Shown: in pieces, positions 41,620-56,600 of the stretch
Position numbering within the stretch: position 1 is the stretch's first letter
How the letters are laid out: every line of letters begins with the position of its first letter
Origin: Haliclystus octoradiatus
Taxonomy: Eukaryota; Cnidaria; Staurozoa; Stauromedusae; Haliclystidae
Length of the DNA stretch: 64,000 nucleotides
Assembly: GCA_916610825.1 (NCBI GenBank)
Contig: OU744450.1
Coordinates: forward strand, 26,456,350 to 26,520,349
Direction: 5' to 3'
Position numbers and translations under genes: made by a program
The notes under the pieces: model-generated
The model's input: the letters and a program-made list of their open reading frames with translations, nothing else
Database searches by the model: none
What the model was told of the DNA's origin: nothing

Positions 41620-44614
41620 CTAAGCAAAATGAAAAAAGCAATATTACATTCGATACAGTACAACATCAACAACAGTTTTCTAAATCATACTTGGGGTTGT
41701 TTTATTTGAAAATAAATCCGATTGCAGCTGATAAACCTATCCCTGTGTCCTCCCTGTTTCATCACTGACGTTTTAACAGACTAACAATTGCAGTAAATAG
41801 GCAGGTCCACTAAAATTTAAGAATGTACTTTAAACATATCCATACGAAGATCAAAGGATAAGTTTAATATCCCCGATTTTTTTTTCTCAAAAATATCAAC
41901 AAATCATCCAGATATCTGACTTCAAATGACATTGCGTAACCATGGTTACGAAACGGCAAGTTTTGGTGGAGAAGGAATGTGACGTCATAATCCGGACAAA
42001 GTGAGAAATCTACTATTATCATGACTTGATATCCAAAACCGTTCATCCATCAATTCGTCATTTTTTATCCAAATTTTTTGTGAATAGTATAATCAGAACC
42101 GCTGATTTTTAAACGAGACTAAGGGTAAAGTTTTGCTTCTTTTTTCGGTTGTCCTTTTTGTAGCGAAACAAAACAAATCTTTTCCAAATCTTTCTCTCGC
42201 GGTTCCCGACCGCAAACGAACAAAATCAAGTTTTCCCTAGTTCTCAGCCAGGCCGATTTGCACGTGCACGTCTGCACGACGTGTGAACACACTGTTTTTG
42301 TCAAAGACCTTCAAAGTGTTTGTACACTTCAAAACGAAAAGGTTCACTCGTCTTTACCAAAGTCTCATCGAAAAGTAGGCAGCATTCACTTGGAAATATA
42401 TATATACATTTGATATTTAGAGAAGAAACCTCACTCATATATAAACGGCTTAGATCATCACTCGAGCATCAAAGTAGTGTTATTTTTATTTATCAAATCT
42501 TCGTTCTTTTATTTCGTCTGTCATGCATCATTAACTGTTGCTTGTGTTATTATCACCAGATATAAGACGGTGAAATCGCATTCAGTGTGCATTTATTTGA
42601 ATTAACAAACACTAAATGGACCAATTAACGCTTTACCAATTCTAGATTTGGATTTATTCTAGTAAATCAGAACTCAAATTCAATAAAGTTGCCGTTTAAA
42701 TGAAATATTTTACACATCGATCACGCATGCTACGACAGTTTACGTCGAGGCGTATAATTTTCTGAAAACCGAAAAGCAATTTATGATTAATTTTGCATTG
42801 ATTAACAAATATTTACTTGGACCAATGATTAATCATGCAGTTTGTGTGAATGTAGTAGCTATAGTTAGCTATATATCTATGATATCCCATTGATCAGCGA
42901 AGACAGTGCATGTTGTTTTTGTAGCATCATGGTAGAATCATAGCTACAATAAATTTGATCCTATAGTAGGCCATATGATTCGCAAGAAAATAACGTGGAT
43001 AATTTGCTAATAAATGGTAGATCATACAACTCCTTTCACTTATTATCCAACTTGTTTGAAACTTTATGAATGTAATATGAAATTCAAATAATTTGCTAAG
43101 CTGGTCTACCATCCTTGTTCCTTCTCGCTTTGACACTCAAACCATGCTCGAACGTAGACAAAAACAACATAAATTGATAGCAATATTTCAGAGCGATTTC
43201 CATTGATGAATATTTCAGGTCACCGTAATAAGTTTTTTGAAGTCAGCCTTCAATATTTTGAACAGGAACAGCAGTGCTAATGGAAATGATTACATTCAAA
43301 TTTGACTTTCAACGATACCAATAATTACAAAAAATGCTAAAGTCTCCATTGTTTAGCGGCGTGTGATTTTGTTCTGTCCGGGAAATGACGTCATAATATA
43401 GCAAGCCAATCACAAATCGTTTTGACGTTCTACGAAATTTTTGGATTTAAAACTCGAAAATGAAGGGTTTTTGGAAATTTTTTTGGAATTTTTATCGGTT
43501 TTATGGAATTCTGCGGGTATGATATATCCGAAACACAATTAAAATCAACATTGAAATTTTTAGTGGACCTGCCTATTCAGTGACGTAAAGTTCTGAAAGT
43601 CAGGACACGAACACGACATGTTATGATTAATGTGATTCTATAAAGGACTAGGTTACCTAGTCGGACTAGGACATGATTTAAGCTATACTATAATTTACAA
43701 AAAAGCTTTGACAAAATTCAGCATATCATATGATGAGAAATAAGATTAAAACATTAAGGAAAATGTTCTTAATTTTATTAAAAGCACTCCCAGACGGGCA
43801 GACTTTGGAAACTAGACGTATTATGCCTATCAATAATGCAAATATCAACAGTCAATATAAACTTGAAGAATAGATTGATTGCTTTGCTAGACCTAGCTTC
43901 GGAAGTGTCTTACTACAAATTAGTCTGAGAAATATTTTGAATTACAGCATTACCATTTTCTATTATCCAGTAAATAAAAATGATTTCGATAGTATATAAG
44001 GTGATGATTTCCGTTGCCAAAAGTCTCCCGTCTAACTCGTACGGCTTTTCAGTTTTTACTTTCGGATTTGACTTTCAGAAATTTCAAGATGGCTGCTAAT
44101 GAATCTCATATTCAAATATTTTAGTTATGTTGTTTTGAGGCTGAAAATTTCCGGAAATCTGATCGGATAGTCGACTTAGGGGATGCAGATCCGATTTAAT
44201 CCCGATTTTATGCCTGCAGCTAAATTATTTAGAGTCCTTATGATTAATCGTACAGTAGTTATTTCTGGAAATTTGAAGTTCTTGTGAAAATTTGAGCCTG
44301 ATGAATTTTATGATATTTGGATTTAGAATTCGCATGCTAATCCGTAAAAGACTCCGGAGCACGTAAACCGGATATTTCTCCGCTGCACATGATTAAGGTT
44401 GTTGTTGTTGTTTTGTTGATTCGACTCGTCAGTGAAAGGCATAAGCGTTTCAAAAACTTATGAATTTTGTGGTTTAATACTAACAATTAGAAAGCAAAAA
44501 TCAAGATGAGTTGAAGAAAATATGGATAAATTAATTTCAATATTGTTCACGAATATCTTCTAATTGCAGTAGTAATAAATTAACTTAGTGTTGGTTGGAA
44601 AAGAAGTCAACAAC
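41620..44614. other. Divergent intergenic region between BAG6 and VPS13
   Basis: About 3 kb between divergent starts, so it should contain both promoters and possibly a BAG6 5' exon. Most of it is taken up by the inverted-repeat-bounded segment 41799-43576. The right part (43577-44614) is AT-rich with no gene I can support. Confidence 0.55.
41799..43576. mobile_element. Candidate 1.8 kb DNA transposon with short terminal inverted repeats
   Basis: ATAGGCAGGTCCACTAAAAT at the left, mirrored by TTTTTAGTGGACCTGCCTAT at the right. Internal TGACGTCAT and CCGGACA blocks occur near both ends in inverted orientation. No clear target duplication and no transposase frame. Confidence 0.55.
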
Positions 44615-47600
44615 ATGGTTTTTGAATCTTTAGTTACCGATTTACTAAATAAATACCTTGGGCAGTATGTAATGAATTTGGACCCATCCCAACTGAAAAT
44701 TGGTATTTGGGGCGGTAAGTTTCTATTCCTTGAATATCATTAAGATTATTTGTTTTTGCGTGCAGAAACTGATTATTTATTGAATATTATTTTGATTTGT
44801 TGAACTCATCAAAACATCATTTGTTTTTTACACAGGTCGTGATCTATTGTAAATGACATGTGATTTATTATGCATTAGAAAGCAACATGTAAGGCGTTAC
44901 TTAGCAAATCAAAACGATAATCCGCAGTTATCATTTTAACAATGCAGCCTTCCTTCATATAGGAGCACATAGGAGTTATTTGAGCTCATTTACGTGTCTA
45001 CCTCGCGGGTAGACCTACGTCTTTTAGCCTCCACTATGGACAAGGCCTATATTTAATTTGTCAAACGTGCTCCGTACATTTATAGCTGTAAATGATGCAA
45101 CACGCTGTTGCTTGAGATGACTATTCATAATCCATATCAAAAGCAGATAATAAGAAAGTAGAGACTCTACCATTTCAGATAAGAACAGATTTGATCTTCC
45201 TACTAATGCATTACTTACGGGTCACGTCTATAGGGAGAGATAACATTTTTATTTCTTGTCTTCAACTTCTTTCACATAGGCTAGGTTTAAGGTTGAATTT
45301 TTAGCTATAGTCGATTTCAATTAAAGTGTAGGCCTATAGAAATTAGGCCAAATGAAATAGACTTACAAGTGTCTAATCAAAACATTTCAAAAAACAATAA
45401 ATAGTGGCCCACTATTGGTGGGCGTTTCTACTTTCTGATATATTTCACTTAAAAACTAGATTTAGCCTAGGAAATTGTTGATGAAAAATATAAATTTGGA
45501 GGAATTTGATGTTGTCTGATCTAGCCATACGAATGTCGTATTTAGCCACCATATACACCATATATAGCCTACTATTGTCAAAGATTTTGAGACATAGCAT
45601 CAACATTAGAAATGTTCAAAAATAATAAATACTATTGTCCGCATAGAAAAGCTACAACAGGTCCATCAAACATGTGGCAAGTTCTAGGCCTACTTATAAA
45701 TAACTGATTTCAGAAGTCTAAATTTCTTTGTGCTAATTAATTTATCAGCCTTTTAACTTGAAAAAGAAAATGTGAATGAAAGATCTCAGTTAGCATTTAC
45801 TGTATCGATGTCATGGACAACATTTTCTGCAAAATACAGTTCTTTATATTGCTCCTTACTATAAATTTTATAATATTCCTTGCAACATTGCCATTTAAAA
45901 TAATTTGCCTATCATGTAATGTTTTTGATGCAAATAAAAAATAATTGATTCAACACCTGCTGCCCATATTTAGATTGTGAAAAGTTCTGATAAAAAACCA
46001 AATTTTTCCCACACACATTCTTTGCATGTAGTCCTAAACAATTTTTATAGATATGCTATCAATAGTGTAGGCCTAACCTACTTAACCTGTGATGGCTTAT
46101 ATTCTAATGTATGCTACAGATGCTGTATATATGTCAAATTATAAAAATACACGGCCTACCATTCAAAAATAGAATGATGCAACAATTTAAAAAAGTTGTC
46201 TCAATATTTTGAAAATGAAAAAACATAGCAACACTGTGTAGCATTGTTATTATACTGTACACTTTGTATCACTTCATTTTACCTCATAGTACTAATATTG
46301 GCTATTCATTGTAGCTCATGTAAATATCGTTTCTAGACATTGTAATCTCATTCCTTGCTTGGTGCTCTAATGAATAACACATTTAACTCAATCTGTTGTA
46401 TTACTATCTCAATTCTGCTTAAACATAGCATTTCTCATACCGGCCATGACAAAACTCCATTGATCTCAAAACACAAGATGTGTCACACTATGTTTAAAAA
46501 ATTATCAATGGTAGCCTATGTCGCACATTTTTAACTTGTGCAGTGTCTATTACCGGTATACATTTTCAAAACAATATGTAATTCCTTGATTTTTGAAATC
46601 GATCATGAACCAAACCAGTTCATAAGCTTATGAACCATTCATGAACATTCAAAGAACAAAGTAACAATCTATTCACAGCTCAGGCAAATAGTATTCCAAA
46701 GAATTAGTTGAATCTATATTGATTGGTATGCCTCAAAGATATGCATGCCTTTACTTATAATCTCACTTTGTTTTACAGGAAATGCAAAACTTGAAAAATT
46801 GGAACTAAAAGCTTCAGCTTTGGTAATATATTCATTTTTATTCACAATGATTTTAAATTCCATGACATATAAAGTCAAATAGAAAGAAACGATTTATAAT
46901 TTCTTCGTTAGTCTGAGTTTCACGTGAGGACAATTATCCTCAATACTGGGTACTGGAAAACACTTTCATCATTAAGCAAATATTAGCATATACTGTAGCA
47001 CATGTTAAAACTTGTACAATCTTCTACATTTAAATTTCCAAATGATAGGCCAACAACAGCAAACATGCATTTTTCATTGGCTTCCCGTAGCTGCCAATCA
47101 TCTGTCCATGAGACATATAGATACCATCTAAATTCTCAATTTTATTCCTGTTTGATTAATTGGAATCTCAGAATAGATTTGTTTGTATTGAGTTTTCTTG
47201 ATTTGGTTTCAGTATTAGGGTTTTATTAAAAGATGATGAACTACTTCCATTCTATAATAAATAAATCATATTTTTATTTTCATTTTTTATAGGATGATCT
47301 AGACCTACCCATTCAAGTTGTTAGAGGTTACATAGGTAAAAAGGATTATTTTATATAATTAATTATTTTATTGTTGTAACTTGTGAACAGTTCATGAAAA
47401 ACAGTCGATTATGTTTTAATGTTTACAAGTTGTTCATGAACTGTACATCAACAGTCAATGAACTGTTTATACAGTGTTTATAAACTTGAGTGAAATTCAA
47501 AAGTTGTTCATGTACAATTCATGGGCTCATTCGGGTTCCGATAAAAGTTTCAGACTTCTGGATTCCTAGAGGCATGAGGTTTGACCAATAAATCATAAAA

Positions 47601-50600
47601 ATGGGGCCTATCAATTCTATCGAGTCTCTGAATCTAACATTGCGGGACTTCTACTTTTAGGCCTACCTGGCTCAGTGAATTTTTTGAAATTATGCTGATG
47701 ATGATGATGATGATGATGATGATTACTGGTATAAAACTCAGAGTAGCATTAACAATTATCTCTCACGGTCGACCTAAATCTAGGCAAGAATTATATAATT
47801 TAATTCTTTGAAAATCTTATTGATAGGAAAACTTCATCTTTCTATCCCGTGGAAAAGCCTGTACACTGAGCCAACTGTTGTTATTCTTGAAGATGTGTTT
47901 GTACTAGCCAAACCTAATCAAGGTAAGCGGAATAATTCAATATTTTATTAAATCAATTTATATACTCATTGATCTATAATGAAGATTCTGGATATTAAAG
48001 AGGCAAAATTGACCGGTGCTCGCTGCGAGCTCAAGTTGAATTTATGCTTAGCGTATGAAACAATTGTTATACGCAGCTCTAATTTTTAATGAAAGACAAT
48101 GTCAAAAATTCCTTTTGTCTTAAAATGCTATTACATTGAACTCAATGGAATTATGTTTATTGTTCAAATTTATGAATTGCCATAAAATTCATGTCAACAA
48201 TAAACATTGTATCATAAACAATAAACATGCACGTGATCCCAAGTGCGTAGTGCCTGACGGGTAATTCTGCTCCTTGATATAGATACAAATGTGATATAGA
48301 ACAAATAACAGATTTGTACAATAAAAACAAAACAAATAAACATTTGAATAAAACAATAAACCAGTTTTTAAATCATCAACGCTGTTACACAATCTTGTTA
48401 TCAACTTGAGGGAACTTGGTGAATGCTTCCATCTGGACGATTAACAGATTAAAAGTTAGAGAGGCTATTATACATGTTAATGGATTTGCGAAGAATCACT
48501 CCAAGATCGATTAGACATACTTTTTGTTTTTTATTTGATTAGATGTCAAATATGATCAAATCAAAGACAAAGAAACACAATTTGAGAAAAAACAGAAACA
48601 ACTTGAAAAGCTTGAAGAAGCTAGACGATTGGAAGAGCAGAAAGCGAAAGGTAGTTTTACGGTTACGTTAGAAAATACATCAAAAGATCCAATTTAATGA
48701 TTGATTCTTAATGATTTCATCATAAGTATATTAGACTATCTTGGGAACATTGACCACTATAGATAGGTGATGTTTACATAGAGGGTGGAATGCTCACTTG
48801 GGTCACAACTAAATATGTATAGGTATTAGTAAGCTCCTGAACAAGCCAGATTCCTTCATTTTAATTGGAAACCTCCCCGTGTTACTGATTTTCTGTAGTA
48901 TCTACAGTTTTCTAGGCTGCCATTGAATTGAGCAATGTACATTTCTAGAAGTTACCATTTTAATATTTTAGGAAAAACAAAAGAGTCAGAAGATGACGAT
49001 TCATTTGCTGAAAAGCTTGCTACTCAAGTCATCAAGAATCTCCAAGTATGTTGGTTAATCTGTTTGTAATATTTTGTAACGGCCGCTTCTACAGAAAAAT
49101 TTAATGAGCTCAGGAAATGTTTATGAACTTCATTTGTGAACAGGTGATGAACTTTATAAAATCCATGAACTGTCCCTCAAAGTTAAATTTAAGGAACTCT
49201 TGTGACAGTACATAAAACATTCATGAAAGTTAAATGAGCTGTTTTTCATGAACATTTTCATGACATAAACTGTTTATAGAAACTGTATCATAAAATGTTT
49301 ATGAACTGATTTCGCACAGGCATGTTAAGTCACAACATTACAAGAATTACATTTCAAAACTATTGGCAGCATTTCTTTAAGTTATATAAATCATCTGGAT
49401 TACTGAATCCATATTTATTTGATTTGACATTCATTCCCAAACTTTGTATCATTTTTCATTTTCAATAGAGCATATAGAATACCAGTTTCGAAAATGATCA
49501 AATACTTGATAAAACACTTGTAGTTGTTTAATGTCTTGTAACATGTCGACCTACCAGAATCCAAGAGCATTTTCAATGTTTTCTTCTGAATTTTTGTTGA
49601 CGTTTGGCCTATTAGTCTTCATTTTTCTAAATTTGCTTTAGCCTAGCAATCAATTATCCTTCAACTTCTGCTTAACCCTGTCCTTATTCATAATATCTAG
49701 CATATGTTGTTCTATTGTTTTCAGATTACAATTCGAAATATTCACATTCGTTATGAAGATGCAGTAAGTCAAACTAGAAACCAATTTTTAATATCAATAT
49801 AACACTTGATGTAAATGATAGACAAATAATGTATTAGCTATGAAGTCACCTACAGGTACCAATCTTCTATTTCCAGAGGAGTGTCTCTTTTCACGAAGAG
49901 CAAATGATTATGAAGGCTCTTTACTGATCTCAGCCGCGATTCTGTAGATCCATTCCAACAGAATTCATAGCAGATTAGGCGTTGATTGTCAAGGCGCAGG
50001 GGTACATTGCAGCTAAACATAATGCCATTCCTCATGGACCAGATAAAGTAAAGGCTGAGTTGACATTTTGGAAGATCAATCCATGCAACTTTATCCCAAG
50101 TTTGGGAGCTCTGCAATCTGTACAATTCCCTGAAGATGTATAGGCTCATATTCTGTAAAGAACTAAATATAATAAATTACATATCTCAACTTTTATCCAT
50201 CAGACTCTTATTTATCAGATATTAAGTTTTTGTTCTTACCCTCGACAATATCAAAGGTTTTTGTTAGGACGAATGATTTTATTTGCATCTAATTTTTTTC
50301 TTTTCTACTTTTACTTCAGTCTTCCAATCCTGCCATACCATTCAGTATTGGAATCACTCTTCATAACTTGAGTGCACAGGTAAAAACATATTTTGAAAAT
50401 TTGTGTAGTGTTTGGGACACAGAAAAAGTCAGCAGGTTAAACAACAAATTATCAACATGGTGCAGAGAAGTCAGACGGTGCTGACCCAGACGCTTTTTTC
50501 ATAATCTTTTTTTGTGAACAGCTAACATTTGTGAACGTCATGAAATACATCGTACTTACATATATTATATTAATCCATTTTATATTATATTCTAGACCTG

Positions 50601-53600
50601 TGATGAATATTATGTTCCCAAAACCATCAAAGAATCTGTCTCGATTATTCATAAGGTAAAACGGAATAATTTGACAAAAGGTTTTACATTCATATAGATG
50701 TATCTATTTCTTACTTTGTCTTTGTATCTGGATGTTAAAACTCAATGTTTATTCTTCTTTGTTTACTGTTGTAGCTAGTATCATTGGAAAATCTTGCTAT
50801 TTACTGGAATATTAATGAGAAATTCAAAGCAAAGCCATTTGAAGACTGGATTGTAAGTTGCTTAGAATTTTATGTAATAGCATATGGGTATTATTTAGTT
50901 GTAACATTTTTTAATTAGTATTATTTTACAGTATATTTTTATACAGTATATATATATAAATATATATGTTCATGTACTCATGGATTTTTTGCGTAGGGGA
51001 TATACCATTACCAAATTAAATAATATGTAAATTACCATTTCGTTAGTGAAACCTGTGTATAAAAGCCATCTATGAGATTTAGAAAGATTGACCACTATAG
51101 ACAGGTGGACTTCATATACATCTAATCCTCTCAGTAGAAAGTACTGTTTTAGACATTACAAGAATGACCACTGTAGAGAGGTGGAAAGTTGCCACTGTGG
51201 ACAGGTGGCCGTTATACAGAGATGACCATGATAAAAAGTTTTACTGTAGACCTGTTTTAAGGGTGATATCCAAACTTGACATTGAAGACGCTAGTGATTG
51301 CTATAATTTCTTTAAATGATTTTATTTTATTTATACATTCAGACTAGTCAGAGAGAAATGATTGCTACATCACCAGACGGAAAGACGCCAACTACATTGA
51401 ATTATGGTATGTTTCTATTCTAATCTGCTATATAAGAATGCTATATAAATGCTATTATGATTAGTCAAAGACAATGATGCAGCCATCTTTGAATCTGACT
51501 AGATTTTAAGCCCTGTAAGCCTAGGTATTGTATTGGAGTTTCACAGGAGAAATGTATTTTACTCTATTTGACCTTCAAGAATATTGAAATTATGAACGTC
51601 AGTTTTAAAGGAGAAAACAATGTCAGGAAAAGACGGAAGTATTTGATTAATTCAAATTTATTTTAAGTGAAAAGAAAGGACTTTGCATGGGGTCGGAGTG
51701 CAGTTGTCAGGGTGTTGGACCTCGGCCCGCAGGGTCTTGATTCAATCCCTGGCAGGGACAATTGGCATGATCACTATTGACTGGCATTAGGTATCGAATA
51801 TGCCATAAGGCTAGTAAAATCACACACGCTTCAGAAAACACTAACCACTCAGGTGAAAAAGGCTACTATTTTACCTGGGTTGTGGCTAAAATGATAAATG
51901 AAAAAAAACAATAAAAATGAAAAATGCAAACAAGTTTAATTTCTAATATCATAAATCAGTTTTAAATTAGCGAAGTGTGCTGTGTAGTTTGCCCTTTTAA
52001 AAATTACTAAATTCACATTAATTTCAAGGGATTATTTATGTATAATGCAGCATTACTTCTTATTATTTTATGTGAATAAAATCAATGACCTACTTTTATT
52101 GTAGGTTTCGAAATTTTTCTAGTCAGTCAAACTACCTCTGAAATACTTTTAATTTGTTAATTTTTTTTTGTTCCAGTGTTAAATCCTATTTGTGCTTCAA
52201 CCAAATTCAAATTAAATACAAAATCTGGCATGAACAACTCGATTCCAAAGGTTTGATTAAATTACACAACATCTGTCTTACTGTAGTGGTTAATAGGGTG
52301 TCGGATCAATATAATTATAATTTAATTTAAAAATTGATATTGTAATCCCCCAGGAATTGTTAACTGTTTTTGATTCATGAATTTGTTAGCAGGACGACTT
52401 TGTAATGCTGATTTGATCAGAAAGATTATACGTCAAATCAAATAGGATGTCTTTTGAATTACTTGTTAGAGTATTTCTCTTTATATTGTTGCTTTGATTA
52501 AATTTTTTAATTCCCATTCATTTCATGACTCTCAACAAAACATTCATTTAAAATCCTTAACATTGGCGTCATCTGGGATTGGTGCTTGGTTGATGGGAGT
52601 TTTTCATCTTGTATTCGTCGGGCAGCTTAACTTTGTGGCAATCTGTCTCCACTCTCCAGTCATACATCTTCTATAATCAACTGAAAATTAATTAGAATAT
52701 ATACCGTAATGACTTTAAACTAAGAATCCTAAAATATCAGTTTATAAAAACCTGCTAAATGGTGAGGGAGGGTGGGAAATTCGATATAAAAATATATAAA
52801 TAATGGATAGATAAATAAATAGAGTCAATGACGACACATTTTTTCTGTTACTCAGAGTTTCATGATTTATGCAATCTTAAGATAGAGTATGTAGCCCTAT
52901 ATAATATTATTGAAATTTATTTCCTATATTATTTTTCTTTTAGATACTTGTTGCTTTTGTTCTGGAGCGTTTTGCTATCAAATTTTCAAAACTACAATTT
53001 CACAGTTTGATTGAAGTATTAGAAGCAATGTCAAGGATGAGTAGAAATGTACCATTCCGCAAATACCGTCCAATCGTTCATCTGGGTGGCAATGCTAACG
53101 CATGGTAATTGTTATTATGATATTTATTTTTATATTTATTTAATTTGCCTTTTATCAAATATAGCTTACTAACAATGTCTTGCGCTGTTACTGGGTTAAT
53201 GTTGGCTAAATTAAGACTATCTTTGGCGTCAAACCAAACAAATAATAATCTCCACTGATGTTCATGTGCAAATTGAATTTGGAGAACATGAGTAATTTTA
53301 TTACAAAACAATATACATGTAGCATGGCATAGGCATAGACATAGGCATGTTTATATATATAAGATATTTTCATTCATTATTTAAGATAATATAACTACTG
53401 AGTACAAGGCAAAGGTGTTTGTATGCCTCAAGTTTTGATTTAAGTATGCTCAACATTTTATTTAATTGTAATTTGAAACAGATTCTCAGGATATACTTGA
53501 CTTTCTTTAATCCAAACTTTTTCAAAATTTTGTCACACTCAAATAAAAGAGGCAATTTTGTATGTTTTCAGGTGGCAATATGCAATAAATGCTGTTCTAG

Positions 53601-56600
53601 AAGAGGATGTACGCAGAGTATCAAAAATGTGGAGCTGGAAACATATCAAAGAATATAGGTATGTTTAATTGCGTCAAACTTATTAATGATTGACTCTTAA
53701 CAGCCTTAATGTAATGAGGAGGATGTTGGGTTGGGCCCAGCCTGCAGGGTCTTGGGTCTAATCCCTAACAGAAGCACTATTGGTTGTTGGCAGGCATGGT
53801 GGCATGCAGGGCATTGTCCTCTCCAAAAACACTAACAAACCTAGTCAATTGTTTTTTAGTACATTGTTGAGATGTATAATTTATTTCTTGTGTTTAGGTT
53901 GTTGTGTAAAAGTTATGAAGATAAATATAGTGAGCATCTGCAAAAGCCAAGCAAAGCTGTATCAACTGAACTTCAGGTTAGATAGATCCAATAGAAATTA
54001 TTTTGATGTTTGTTGATGTCAAACCACATTTCTAAATGTGCCTAAATGGAATTTAAGTACCGGTACCATAAGCTAATCATTTTCCAGACTTTAGAAGTGT
54101 CTATTAAAAGGGTTAAACATAAGGCTGTCTGATGGTTGTAGTAACATCACAAAATCACCAATGGGGATTTCTTATGGAAAATTGTTTTCAAATCAATGAT
54201 TGATTGTGGTGTAAAATGGCTAATCAATTTGATTGGTCAAAGTTTAATGCTGATCTGATAAGAAATGAAAGAGAGATCAACGTTTTAATACGTTTTATTA
54301 TGTCACATATTTATTTTTGTGACGACTCAATTCTTTATCAGTCTACTTTGGAAACAGTTTGATTAGCTATTTTACATCACGATCAATCATTAATTTGAAG
54401 ACAATTTTTTTCACAAGAAACTCCTACTCAACTGTTTTCAACAGGGTCAGAACAGTCTGATTTCTCTGCACCATGTTGATAACTTGTTGTTTAACCTGCT
54501 GATTTTTTCTGTGTCCCAAATCCATACACAATTATTTATTCTTGGTACCCTTTGTAATAAACATAAACTTTATTATTTATTTTCTACAGGAAATGGAATC
54601 TATCCTTAATCTTGTCAGTATTACAATTCATCGTCAGCTTGCCATTAACGAGGTAAGATGATAAGAACAGTTATTTCAATTTTTGATATTTCTATCACAT
54701 GATTTTACGAGTCCAATTGAGGTGTTGGAATATCATTATTTAAGTTTATCAAGTTATTGACGTGCTAGTGATAGATTGGAATGCAACTCGCTTCAGTGCA
54801 AGTCAAAATTACAAATGAATTTCATCTCTGAATTATATAAATTATTTAACGAAGACGGACCTCACGGTAGTTTAGCATTTCAAAGCCAGGTAGCAGATAA
54901 GCAGGAATTTTCACTTATCCGAAATACTACTGTAAGAACAGTTTATGGATGTTTAACATAGTTAAATTTTAAACATGTTCTCTGCTTTTCCTATACAATA
55001 CAAAGGTTTTATCAAAGAAAAAGTTAACCAAAGAGAAAAAGGACGCAGGTGGATGGTTTGGTGGTCTATTTGCAAAGAAACCAACAAAACCAGCGACTGG
55101 CAGAGAGCGCATAGAAGGTATGTCATTCTTAATGCAATTTCAATGTTTAATTATATTAAGTGTCCAACACAGAGTCCTATATAATTTATAAATAATTTTG
55201 ACCTTGTTGTTGGGAACGAATGGACATTAATCGCCAAAACTCAACAAACTATTCGGCCATGGAATGGTCCAGAGGGAATTGCATTGTGAGTAGCTGCGGC
55301 ACATCATTGCGCATTGACAATCAAGACCTATCTGCCATGAAATCTGTTGAAATTGATCTGCAGTGTCGCTTCTGAGATCAACAAAGAGCGTTTAAAATCG
55401 TTGTTCTCAGCAAAAAAAGCCACTCATCTAGAAATAGAGGAGTGGTACGGGTGCCTTCGGTAGGGCGACACTGTCTACATTACTATTTTATTCGGCCATG
55501 TTACTATCACATACCAGGTGTCACATGGTACAAATCAACGAATCAAAAATCGAAACATTGAACATTTATGAAAAGTAAATGTTATTAATTTTTTACTATA
55601 GCTTTACTTCCTGACAATCAAAAGAAAGAGGAAATGGAGAAACTATACAAAGCAATTGGATACACAAAATCAGAATCAATTCAACCATTTGCGGAAGACG
55701 TATGTTATAACAAGAATATTTTAGATTAACTAACTTTCAAATGCATGAACAGTTAATGAACTTTTGATTATGTACAATTGTACATGAAGTCTCAGAATTT
55801 CATAAATGTTATCAAGATGTGAAATTGAAAACTAAGATTATAATGTAAGTCAAATTTCATTTTCAAGAGTTTGAGAGGGTTCATAATATTGCCTTGTCCT
55901 TGTTTTAGAAAAAAAAAATTTTAAATGAAGTAGCTTCTCTCTTTGGAAAGTCATCAACAGTTTATGAACTCTCGGCATTTCATGATTATAAGGAAAAATG
56001 TTTTGCAAGTTCAAAGTCAAATTAATTTCTCAACTTTATTCCCTCCGAATCATGTGTGTGTAACTGTTGTAGTTATTTGTTGTCTTTAAGAATCATGTTG
56101 TTTCTTTGTGTTGCAGTATGTTGCAGTAAAAGCACTTGTACATCTGAAAGAAATTTCGCTTGAGCTGGTTAACGACAGTAGAGAGTAAGTTTGTGTTCAA
56201 CATATTCCTAAACATATATATCAGATGCTAATAAGCAATAGTTGAGGCAAAAGAGGAAGTTTTCTAAGTTGCGCTGAAAATGATGTGATTCTGTTTAACT
56301 TTTTACTGAGAATCTATTCGATTATTGCACCAAACTATTTGCATAACTAGTGGATTCCATCATCCTGATGAAATATGTTTATGCAAGAAGTGTGGATCAA
56401 CTGCTTCGTATTTATATCATATTCTAAATTGCCCATGTATTGAGTCATACACCGAGTTTGTTAAAAATATTTAGTTTTGAGTATTACTTTGAAAATAACA
56501 TGAAATAAAATAGAATAAATTAATTAATTTCAATCAATCAAATGAATAAATTATGCAAATAAATTACAAATGTACAAATGCAATACATTATAAATATACT

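Noticed and set aside
42119..42565. Short frames on both strands near the BAG6-VPS13 gap
   Set aside because: No conserved motif, and they lie within the candidate transposon 41799-43576.
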